Shown here piece after piece: positions 1 through 4,681 of a stretch of DNA of 10,960 nucleotides. A model generated the notes under the pieces. The model saw only the letters and a list, made by a program, of their open reading frames with translations. It did no database searches and had not been told where the DNA came from. This stretch comes from Thiomargarita sp. Lineage in GTDB: Bacteria; Pseudomonadota; Gammaproteobacteria; Beggiatoales; Beggiatoaceae. Both the position numbers and the translations under genes were made by a program. Within the stretch, counting starts at the first letter, position 1. Every line of letters begins with the position of its first letter. The DNA lies in contig DYNO01000112.1 of the NCBI GenBank assembly GCA_020721025.1, positions 1-10,960 of the forward strand, read 5' to 3'.

Positions 1-2
1 TC

Positions 3-221
3 GGAATGCTGCGGCAATTCATTGAATACAAAGCAATCTTAAGAAATTGCATTGTCGTGATTGCCGATAGATTTTTCCCAAGCAGCAAAACTTGTTCAAA
101 TTGCGGCGAAGTCAAGAAAATCCTAACTTTGAAGGATCGTATTTTTGAATGCGATGCTTGTGGGTTTGTGATTGATCGTGATTTAAATGCCGCGATTAAT
201 CTGAACAACTACGCTGCTTAA
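3..221 (+). CDS. tnpB: TnpB-family RNA-guided nuclease, C-terminal part (cut by window edge)
   Basis: This is the end of an IS200/IS605-type TnpB protein. The frame is open to the window edge, so the Met codon at 6 is probably internal and the gene starts upstream. About 71 residues are visible. After a stretch ending IADRFFPSSKTCSNCG comes a zinc ribbon with two CxxC pairs (C30/C33 and C49/C52, counted from the Met at 6). The DRDLNAAIN motif follows and holds the third RuvC aspartate (D59). In this family the RuvC acids cut DNA under guidance of an omega RNA made from the 3' end of the element. The visible part looks intact and ends in TAA. Whether the rest is complete, or whether a tnpA is present, cannot be seen. 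Confidence 0.9.
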   Translation, partial: GMLRQFIEYKAILRNCIVVIADRFFPSSKTCSNCGEVKKILTLKDRIFECDACGFVIDRDLNAAINLNNYAA

Positions 222-345
222 ATTGTTTTTTTGCTGTCAGTCCCGACAAGCTTCAGCGGGACTCTAATCGCCCGTCATAGTGACCGTAAGACTTGAGTAA
301 TCAAGCAGTTGCGAAAATAGTTTGATACGACGGGAATATCATTGT
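222..345 (+). ncRNA. Putative omega RNA (reRNA) region downstream of tnpB
   Basis: The bases directly after the tnpB stop contain several perfect complementary arms. AGTCCCG at 239-245 pairs with CGGGACT at 257-263 (7 bp, 11-nt loop). CTTGA at 292-296 pairs with TCAAG at 301-305 around a GTAA (GNRA-type) tetraloop. CCCGTC at 271-276 can pair with GACGGG at 329-334, enclosing that hairpin. A short alternative hairpin, GTCA/TGAC, sits at 274-284. In IS200/IS605 elements the omega RNA scaffold lies exactly here and the guide comes from DNA just past the right end. The right end is not defined, so the 3' limit given is approximate. The structure is seen in the sequence; the RNA's identity is inferred from position. 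Confidence 0.5.
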
Positions 346-361
346 TAATGATTGTCAATGG

Positions 362-400
362 TTTAGAAGCTGCGTTTGCTACCGCTAAATCACTTCTAAA
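362..400. repeat. Inverted repeat between the TnpB element and rlpA
   Basis: TTTAGAAG at 362-369 and CTTCTAAA at 393-400 form a perfect 8-bp stem with a 23-nt loop. It lies 16 bp past the rlpA stop, reading on the minus strand, and about 140 bp past the tnpB stop. It could be a subterminal hairpin of the transposon's right end or a transcription-ending hairpin for rlpA. No T-run follows on either strand, so an ordinary intrinsic terminator is unlikely. Confidence 0.4.
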
Positions 401-415
401 TCATAACGTGGACTG

Positions 416-898
416 TTATTGTGCTGGTAAACCACGTATAATCACAGGAGTATTATTTTGTTGTAAACCCAAAATATCTGCGGCTAAATAAGATAATTGA
501 ATCAAATTGTTACCCTCAGATAAACGATCATTCACGGTGACAATTGCCTTGCGCCCCGTCTGGGGATTAAACACTTCTACCCTTGCATACAATGGTAAGT
601 CCGCCATCGCTGCCGTCATGCCATAAATATCATAAATTTCGCCACTGACGACCTTACTTCCATGCAGTTGACTGGGATAAATTCGCGCCAAACCTTGTGC
701 AGAATACTGTGACGCATCCGGTGCGGTGACGCGGGGCGGCACGACGGCGGGAGATTCGCTGGGTCTGCTGGGTTCAATAGAGGGAGGCGTAACCTCTTTG
801 GGTTTAATCTCAGCCTGTCCTTGAGGTTCTGTCTTTTGCACCGAACATGCAGTAAACCACAATAAAATCAAAATAAAAAGTAACTTATTCAGTTTCAT
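416..898 (-). CDS. rlpA: RlpA-like septal lytic transglycosylase lipoprotein (no SPOR domain)
   Basis: RlpA is an outer-membrane lipoprotein that cleaves peptidoglycan glycan strands lacking stem peptides. The chosen ATG gives 160 residues with a lipoprotein signal (MKLNKLLFILILLWFTAC, lipobox Cys18). A longer frame upstream would bury this signal. Residues 20-65 are a Pro/Glu-rich linker, and 68-155 form a double-psi beta-barrel. Visible family landmarks are GLARIY, H79-G, SGE (E87), TAA (95-97), LP (101-102) and VNDR with D124; E87 and D124 fit the acidic active-site positions. The usual NDRGP is NDRLS here. The C-terminal SPOR domain of many homologues is absent, so septal targeting through denuded glycan may be missing. 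The start overlaps the end of mltB by 14 bp, suggesting translational coupling. Confidence 0.85.
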   Translation of the reverse strand: MKLNKLLFILILLWFTACSVQKTEPQGQAEIKPKEVTPPSIEPSRPSESPAVVPPRVTAPDASQYSAQGLARIYPSQLHGSKVVSGEIYDIYGMTAAMADLPLYARVEVFNPQTGRKAIVTVNDRLSEGNNLIQLSYLAADILGLQQNNTPVIIRGLPAQ

Positions 899-1874
899 AG
901 CGATTTTTAATCCGTTGCGCCAATTGATAAACAGCCATTGCATAACGATTGCTATTGTTATAACGTGTGAGCATGTAAAAATTGTTTAAACCCGCCCAAT
1001 AAAATGTTCCCTGTTCCGTTTCCAATTCCACCACAATTGCCGGCTCCGCATCATAGCGGTCGGTCGCCAATTGCAAGCCCATATCCTTGAGTTGCTTGAT
1101 AGAAGTGAGATTAAAACGCAGAGCCAATAAACTATCCACCGTCCCGGATCGCACTTTGGCGGCTTGTAATGCCGGTTTTTCAATTTGCCAACCCGCACCA
1201 CCTTTGGCGTAATTTTTCAAATAGTTCGCAACACTGCCAATGGCATCTTCCGCATCCCAAATATTTCGATGCCCATCATGATTAAAATCAACTACATAAT
1301 CGCGATAACTGCTTGGCATAAACTGTCCCAATCCCATCGCACCGGCATAAGAACCCACGGGTTCAAGCGGGTCAAACCGTTGTTCTCGTGCTAAAATCAG
1401 GAACTCTTTCAATTCGCTCCGAAAATAATCTGCCCGACGCTGATAATGAAATGCCAAGGTAAACAAGGCATCGACTACTCGAAAAGTTCCCATATTTCTG
1501 CCATAAGAAGTTTCTACTCCCATGATTCCTAAAATAATTTCTGCCGGTACACCATAATCGCGTTCTGCCCGTTGTAGGGTGGCTGCATGAGTCCGCCAAA
1601 ATTCCACGCCTTGATCAATACGCAGTTCTGTCAAAAAGTTACGTTGATATTGATACCAAGGGGTGCCTTTTCCCTTTCCAGAGGAGCGGTTCATAACCTT
1701 GAGAATGCTTTTTTTCAACTTCGTTTGTTGCAATATATTGGTGACATAGGTGGGATCAAAACCGTGTTGTGTTGCCATTTCTTGAATAAACATGTCCATT
1801 TCAGCCGTCTGAGCCGACAATGCACCGGGTATCACTAAACAAGCAATAAAGAGTAAATTTTTCAATGAGATCAT
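885..1874 (-). CDS. mltB: Membrane-bound lytic transglycosylase B (GH103)
   Basis: This periplasmic enzyme cuts the MurNAc-GlcNAc bond of peptidoglycan with formation of 1,6-anhydroMurNAc. The ATG at 1874 gives 329 aa with a signal peptide ending near ALSA-Q; a GTG at 1910 in frame would add 12 residues. Seen in the sequence: WYQYQRNFLTE and GVEFW in the N-terminal helical part, then GIMGVETSYG with the catalytic Glu at 121. YAGAMGLGQFMPSSYRDY is the MltB fingerprint. DFNHDGHRNIWD (196-207) matches the EF-hand-like calcium site known from E. coli Slt35. There is no lipobox Cys at the signal-peptide end, so it may be a soluble, SltB-like form. Pairing with rlpA is common in gammaproteobacteria and suggests joint work on cell-wall remodelling. 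Confidence 0.92.
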   Translation of the reverse strand: MISLKNLLFIACLVIPGALSAQTAEMDMFIQEMATQHGFDPTYVTNILQQTKLKKSILKVMNRSSGKGKGTPWYQYQRNFLTELRIDQGVEFWRTHAATLQRAERDYGVPAEIILGIMGVETSYGRNMGTFRVVDALFTLAFHYQRRADYFRSELKEFLILAREQRFDPLEPVGSYAGAMGLGQFMPSSYRDYVVDFNHDGHRNIWDAEDAIGSVANYLKNYAKGGAGWQIEKPALQAAKVRSGTVDSLLALRFNLTSIKQLKDMGLQLATDRYDAEPAIVVELETEQGTFYWAGLNNFYMLTRYNNSNRYAMAVYQLAQRIKNRYETE

Positions 1875-1919
1875 TTGGGCACTTTGTAATAAAAATTTCA
1901 AATTATTCACCGCTTCGCT

Positions 1920-1948
1920 AAAATAGGTTCACAGATTGAATTTTACAA
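1920..1948 (-). promoter_or_regulatory. Candidate promoter of mltB-rlpA
   Basis: On the minus strand a -35-like TTGTAA (1943-1948), a 17-bp spacer and a -10-like TATTTT (1920-1925) would start transcription near 1914, about 40 nt before the chosen mltB ATG. Each hexamer matches the sigma-70 consensus at four of six positions. A perfect 6-bp inverted repeat, TGAAAC/GTTTCA (1953-1970, 6-nt centre), lies just upstream and could be an operator. Both are weak calls made from sequence alone. Confidence 0.25.
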
Positions 1949-2043
1949 CAACTGAAACCAAATCGTTTCATTTCACCGTGTCATGGGCACTTTTTTATCG
2001 CCGGCTGTAAAATCAATCTATTGGAAACTATGCTGCACGAAAA

Positions 2044-2184
2044 TCAAACTTTATCTATCGGATATTGCTGAAATAAATAATCCAGCCACAAATTGTTCAA
2101 CACCTCTTGCAACTTATTTTGTCGCAGCCGGTCATGAATGTTGGCAATATCAATCATTTCCAGCGGCTGATGGTGCCACGAACA
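2044..2184 (-). pseudogene. Displaced 3' end of the large FAD oxidoreductase gene (46 codons)
   Basis: Read on the minus strand, this encodes the last 46 residues of the oxidoreductase at 7252-10779, starting at the last [2Fe-2S] Cys and ending YPIDKV then TGA. Bases 2048-2184 match 7256-7392 at 130 of 137 positions with no gaps. Four of the seven differences are silent; the others are N to H, E to D and D to E. Similarity ends at the stop codon: the intact gene ends TAA and the flanks then differ. On its other side it joins a truncated copy of the local repeat within about 3 bp. It has no start and no upstream domain, so it is a remnant. The coding-type divergence suggests the two tails evolved apart under protein selection rather than by a fresh copy event. 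Confidence 0.85.
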
Positions 2185-2186
2185 AA

Positions 2187-2215
2187 GTGGATGAGGTTTC
2201 GCTTATACACCCTAC
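2187..2215 (+). repeat. R0: truncated B-end of the composite repeat
   Basis: These 29 bp align without gaps to the last 29 bp of the repeat copy at 4650-4678, with about six mismatches, ending in CTTATACACCCTAC. Only the distal end of the B half is present. It touches the displaced oxidoreductase tail and lies 5 bp from R1, so it marks a breakpoint. Confidence 0.55.
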
Positions 2216-2220
2216 ACGAG

Positions 2221-2348
2221 CTGAAAATTCTCAAATTCTGTGAATTCTGATTCAGACCGCATCACCGCAGGAGGCAAAACGCAGCATCATGCACCAAAAA
2301 TTTTGAATAACTAATAAAGGTGTATGACGCTTTGTTTATACAGCATAC
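2221..2348 (+). repeat. R1: composite palindromic repeat, short-A type
   Basis: The A half (2221-2257) is the short form, running from CTGAAAATTC to CTGATTCAGAC. The B half (about 2258-2348) starts CGCATCACCGCAGGAGG. It holds a hairpin with arms GCATCATGCACC (2284-2295) and GGTGTATGACGC (2319-2330), with mismatches. It ends 13 bp before the stop codon of the 55-aa gene. It is the most diverged full copy: the inner TGTC/GACA stem is lost and the end reads CAGCATAC instead of CATCCTAC. Confidence 0.8.
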
Positions 2349-2360
2349 AGTTGGCTAGGA

Positions 2361-2528
2361 TTAATTTACATTGTGGGATTTTACCTGCTGTTGCGATTGG
2401 AGTAACAGTAATATTTCAGTACGTTTTTGCCAAAATTCTAACTGTTCTTCCAGTGTTTTATTGGCAAGTAATTGCGAGACATATTGAGCTCCTTGCTGCT
2501 TGATAAAGACACAATTAGGTTCGTGCAT
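2361..2528 (-). CDS. Small 55-aa protein, putative antitoxin partner of the PIN toxin
   Basis: This short gene begins at an ATG inside the last codons of the PIN gene (14-bp overlap, +1 frame shift) and ends in TAA. It encodes 55 residues, MHEPNCVFIKQQGAQYV followed by an amphipathic, Gln/Leu-rich helix region (SQLLANKTLEEQLEFWQKRT). I do not recognise the family by name. The overlap with an upstream PIN RNase, the small size and the helical, charged make-up fit a co-translated antitoxin in a toxin-first operon, as in the other two modules here. An alternative is a small unrelated protein coupled to the PIN gene. Its stop lies 13 bp from repeat R1. Confidence 0.65.
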   Translation of the reverse strand: MHEPNCVFIKQQGAQYVSQLLANKTLEEQLEFWQKRTEILLLLQSQQQVKSHNVN

Positions 2529-2976
2529 CTTCATATTGAATAACCTCTAAAGGTGAATAAATGCCGATTTGACGATAGCCATTAAGTACGTTAATAGCAT
2601 TGTATTTAGGGATTTTGTCAAAATGTACAATGTGTTTAAAATTCCAACTGACTATCAAATCACATTCAGATAAAGTTGCGATGGCAACATGGAGAGCATC
2701 ATTGAACGATTTTATTGTTACAATGCCCGCTTCGAGATATTTTTGTTGTAATTGTAAAGCAGATTTCTCAATAGGTGCTATTTGGGCGTAATCAATGAAT
2801 TTACGAAATAGTGCTTGAATGGGTTCTGGTGCCGGTTCAATTTCAGCTTGCACAATCGCAGAGGTCACTAAAATAAATCGTCCTGTTTCAATTTCTTCAA
2901 AAAAGCGTTGACTTGGTACAGAAAATTCTGAATCAAACACGCCACCAAAAACAGAGGTATCAACATAGATTTTCAT
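2515..2976 (-). CDS. PIN-domain protein, putative VapC-like RNase toxin
   Basis: PIN toxins are Mg-dependent RNases that cleave tRNA, rRNA or mRNA unless bound by a partner. The ATG at 2976 gives 153 residues beginning MKIYVDTSVFGG, the standard first strand with catalytic D6. A TTG four codons upstream is less likely. Further acids sit where the fold expects them: E45 in IVQAEIE and D93 in SFNDALHVA. The fourth position falls in ECDLIVSWNFKHIV, where the usual second acid is Asn, as in the SWNFKHI group of PIN proteins; whether this alters activity is unknown. The gene overlaps the 55-aa gene by 14 bp. Repeat R2 begins 87 bp upstream. Confidence 0.85.
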   Translation of the reverse strand: MKIYVDTSVFGGVFDSEFSVPSQRFFEEIETGRFILVTSAIVQAEIEPAPEPIQALFRKFIDYAQIAPIEKSALQLQQKYLEAGIVTIKSFNDALHVAIATLSECDLIVSWNFKHIVHFDKIPKYNAINVLNGYRQIGIYSPLEVIQYEDART

Positions 2977-3062
2977 GATAAAATCCAATCATAGAATGAT
3001 AAGTTCTTGAGAGGCTGAATCAAAATCTCCAAAATTATCAAATAAACAAAACCAAACAACAT

Positions 3063-3188
3063 TCTGAAAATTCTTAAATTCTGTGAATTCTGATTCAGAC
3101 CGCATCATCGCAGGAGGCAAAACGCAGCATCATGCACCAAAAATGTCGGAATGATAAAGGGGTATGATGCTTTGCTTATACATCCTAC
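3063..3188 (+). repeat. R2: composite palindromic repeat, short-A type, partly coding
   Basis: The A half is short and bounded by TCTGAA (3063-3068) and a TTCAGA near 3094-3099. The B half runs from CGCATCATCGCAGGAGG to CATCCTAC. Hairpin arms are GCATCATGCACC (3127-3138) and GGGGTATGATGC (3159-3170), with TGTC/GATA pairing near the tip. The B half forms the last 27 codons and stop of brnA. R2 and R1 share the short A half, which separates them from R3 and R4. Confidence 0.85.
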
Positions 3189-3467
3189 GATCTCAAATAA
3201 ATGGTGTTCTTTCATCCACTCCTTAAGCGCGTTATTCATATTTATTTGCCAATTGCAACCTGTAGTACGAAAATACTCCATTATTTCGTTGTCAAAACTA
3301 ATGTAAATCGCTTGTTTCGACTGGTTAGCAACATGTATTGAAGGCTTAATTTGCTCCCATTCGTCATTGGTTAAGAGAACTGTGTCTGGATCAGATGATG
3401 CGGCTGCGGTTGTTAATGTATCTTCTTCATCGGTAAGAAATATTGTATTGGGTTTAAGTGCTGGCAT
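3105..3467 (-). CDS. brnA: BrnA-family antitoxin with a repeat-encoded C-terminal tail
   Basis: BrnA neutralises the BrnT RNase and, with it, represses its own operon as a ribbon-helix-helix DNA binder. Residues 1-93 show the family pattern: MPALKPNTIFLTDEED, then SSDPDTVLLTNDEWEQIKP. The C-terminal DNA-binding segment contains YISFDNEIMEYFRTTGCNWQ and MNNALKEWMKEH. From residue 94 (VGCISKAS...) to the stop (...AAFCLLR) the protein is encoded by repeat R2, so 27 extra residues replace whatever ended the gene before. Family members normally end soon after the EW(L/M)KEH helix. The start overlaps the end of the brnT remnant by 14 bp. With brnT internally deleted, this may be an orphan antitoxin or free regulator. 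Confidence 0.8.
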   Translation of the reverse strand: MPALKPNTIFLTDEEDTLTTAAASSDPDTVLLTNDEWEQIKPSIHVANQSKQAIYISFDNEIMEYFRTTGCNWQINMNNALKEWMKEHHLFEIVGCISKASYPFIIPTFLVHDAAFCLLR

Positions 3468-3592
3468 AACGTTTAATCTCTCGGTTATTGGCTTTCCTCA
3501 AGCTGATGATACGGCGAGTTTCAGCACGGTCAACAAACACCATGCTTTTGATAGTTAATCAAATTTTTGATGGAGTCAAATTCAATATTCAT
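3454..3592 (-). pseudogene. brnT: brnT toxin remnant with internal deletion
   Basis: From the ATG at 3592 the frame reads MNIEFDSIKNLINYQKHG, the normal N terminus of BrnT (FD..K...N..KHG), and meets TGA shortly after. In another frame the sequence continues VFVDRAETRRIISLRKAN and NREIKRYAST, the normal BrnT C terminus, and stops at TAA inside brnA with a 14-bp overlap, as expected for a brnTA pair. BrnT proteins are about 90 residues, so roughly 45-50 central residues and the frame are missing. The joint (GGTGTTTGTTGAC) could result from deletion at short GTGTT-like matches. No toxin can be made from it. Repeat R3 begins about 20 bp upstream. Confidence 0.8.
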
Positions 3593-3612
3593 CAGGTAAT
3601 CATGTCTTAAAA

Positions 3613-3790
3613 TGTCTGAACCAAGATTCTTAGGATTTTTGGATGTCCGTGATTTTGGTTCAATCAAGGAAATCTTGTAAATCAAGCAAATCTTGGTTCA
3701 GACAGCCTCATCGCAGGAGGCAAGACGCAGCATCATGCACCAAAAATGTCGAAATGACAAAGGTGTAGATGCTTTGCTTATACATCCTAC
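3613..3790 (+). repeat. R3: composite palindromic repeat, long-A type
   Basis: The A half (3613-3704) is bounded by a perfect 15-bp inverted repeat: TGTCTGAACCAAGAT at 3613-3627 and its complement at 3690-3704, with 62 bp between. The B half (3705-3790) has hairpin arms GCATCATGCACC (3730-3741) and GGTGTAGATGC (about 3762-3772), with an inner TGTC-GAAAT-GACA. It fills nearly the whole gap between brnT and the next TA module, ending 27 bp before the 69-aa gene's stop. Confidence 0.88.
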
Positions 3791-3816
3791 GAACTGCATA
3801 TCATATTCTAGTTGAT

Positions 3817-4026
3817 TTATTGAATATTATTTCTCATTTGTTTGATTTCTGAGATAATTGTATCAAGGTTTAATTCAGCAAATAAAGTTTCTCGTTCTTG
3901 AGTGTAGTCGCCTTGTCCGGTATTAAATTGAGATAAAAAACGTATTGTGTCAACCACGCCGAGTTCTCTACTGAGAATATGAATGGCTTGGTGAGTAATT
4001 TCTATTAAAGGACGATGGGTATTCAT
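3817..4026 (-). CDS. Putative antitoxin of a PIN module (69 aa)
   Basis: The ATG overlaps the TGA of the PIN gene as ATGA, so translation is coupled. The 69-residue protein contains RELGVVDTIRFLSQFNTG, then QGDYTQERE and a C-terminal LNLDTIISEIKQ helix. The same pattern, REL-G-(I/V)-V...QF...GDYT-ER...(L/V)D-I, recurs in the orphan gene at 6511-6744, so this is a family used more than once here. I do not know a named function. An antitoxin role is inferred from size and the co-translated PIN partner. Its 3' end lies 27 bp from repeat R3. Confidence 0.75.
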   Translation of the reverse strand: MNTHRPLIEITHQAIHILSRELGVVDTIRFLSQFNTGQGDYTQERETLFAELNLDTIISEIKQMRNNIQ

Positions 4027-4466
4027 AACTTTAATGCTTCTAGTAGTTGCAAGGGGGATAAAACATGAGTTTCTAGGATATCAAGTTTTTGAGCTCGTCT
4101 TAACAGTTTGTCGTCACAAGTACAAAAATAGTCAGCTTTTGCTTGTTCTGCTGTCGCAAGGTGCAGAGCATCCAAGGGTTTTATGCCAACATTTTGTAAT
4201 CTATAAGAAAGTTGTTCGATAGCAGGATTCAATTTAATTATAATGTGACTGAGTGTAAGTATTTCTGTGATATGTTGTTGCCGCTGAAGATTTGGGGTGC
4301 GGTAAATTTCATAACGCAAAATTTCAGAGTCCAGCAAGGCAAGTTTACCATTTTCAATTTGTTCTAATACCGCCAAAATGGCTTCAGTTTCTAATCGTAC
4401 TCGAATTTGGCGTTGATCATCTAACGGTCGTTGTAAACTGCAAGTGTCAAGATAAATGGTTAGCAT
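4023..4466 (-). CDS. PIN-domain protein, putative VapC-like RNase toxin
   Basis: The ATG at 4466 gives 147 residues beginning MLTIYLDTCSLQRPLDD, a PIN first strand with D7. The open frame extends 35 codons further upstream, but that part reads through repeat R4, so the later ATG is preferred. Other expected acids are E48 (LLDSEIL), D99 (KPLDALHLA) and D118/D119 (FCTCDDKLL). It should be a Mg-dependent RNase. It is the only module of the three with both genes apparently complete and an intact D-E-D-D set. The ATGA overlap with the 69-aa gene fits a toxin-first TA operon. Repeat R4 begins 33 bp upstream. Confidence 0.85.
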   Translation of the reverse strand: MLTIYLDTCSLQRPLDDQRQIRVRLETEAILAVLEQIENGKLALLDSEILRYEIYRTPNLQRQQHITEILTLSHIIIKLNPAIEQLSYRLQNVGIKPLDALHLATAEQAKADYFCTCDDKLLRRAQKLDILETHVLSPLQLLEALKL

Positions 4467-4498
4467 TGCTATTTTTATGTCGTATGAAATCAAAAGAA

Positions 4499-4678
4499 TG
4501 TCTGAACCAAGATTCTCAGGATTTTTGGATAACCATGATTTTGTTTTAATCGAGGAAATCTTGTAAATCAAGCAAATCCCGGTTCAGACAGCATCATCGC
4601 AGGAGGCAAAACGCAGCATCATGCACCAAAAATGTCGAAATGACAAAGGTGAATGATGCTTTGCTTGTACATCCTACA
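4499..4678 (+). repeat. R4: composite palindromic repeat, long-A type
   Basis: A-half arms are TGTCTGAACC at 4499-4508 and GGTTCAGACA at 4581-4590, extended by three more base pairs after two mismatches. The B half (4591-4678) has hairpin arms GCATCATGCACC (4616-4627) and GGTGAATGATGC (4648-4659), one mismatch, with inner TGTC-GAAAT-GACA. It lies between the PIN gene start and the stop of the secreted protein gene, 3 bp from the latter. On the minus strand its B half is open in the same frame that extends brnA in R2. Confidence 0.88.
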
Positions 4679-4681
4679 AAC

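Noticed and set aside
1983..2243. Plus-strand frame similar to the one at 7242-7427
   Set aside because: The similarity comes from the duplicated minus-strand tail; the minus frame explains the substitutions (silent or conservative), the plus frame does not.
3613..3640. TTGGTTCAGACA at the A-half end acting as an outward -35 for toxin genes
   Set aside because: No convincing -10 lies 16-18 bp away in R3 or R4.
4467..4571. N-terminal extension of the second PIN protein
   Set aside because: The extra 35 codons run into repeat R4, and the PIN fold starts at MLTIYLDT, so the later ATG is the better start.
2187..4678. Integron attC sites separating TA cassettes
   Set aside because: The repeats share orientation and palindromic form with attC sites, but I see no RYYYAAC/GTTRRRY core pair at the ends, no integrase, and the A half has a different end structure.
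2221..4678. CRISPR array
   Set aside because: Repeats are 126-180 bp long, imperfect, and separated by genes rather than by short uniform spacers; no cas genes.
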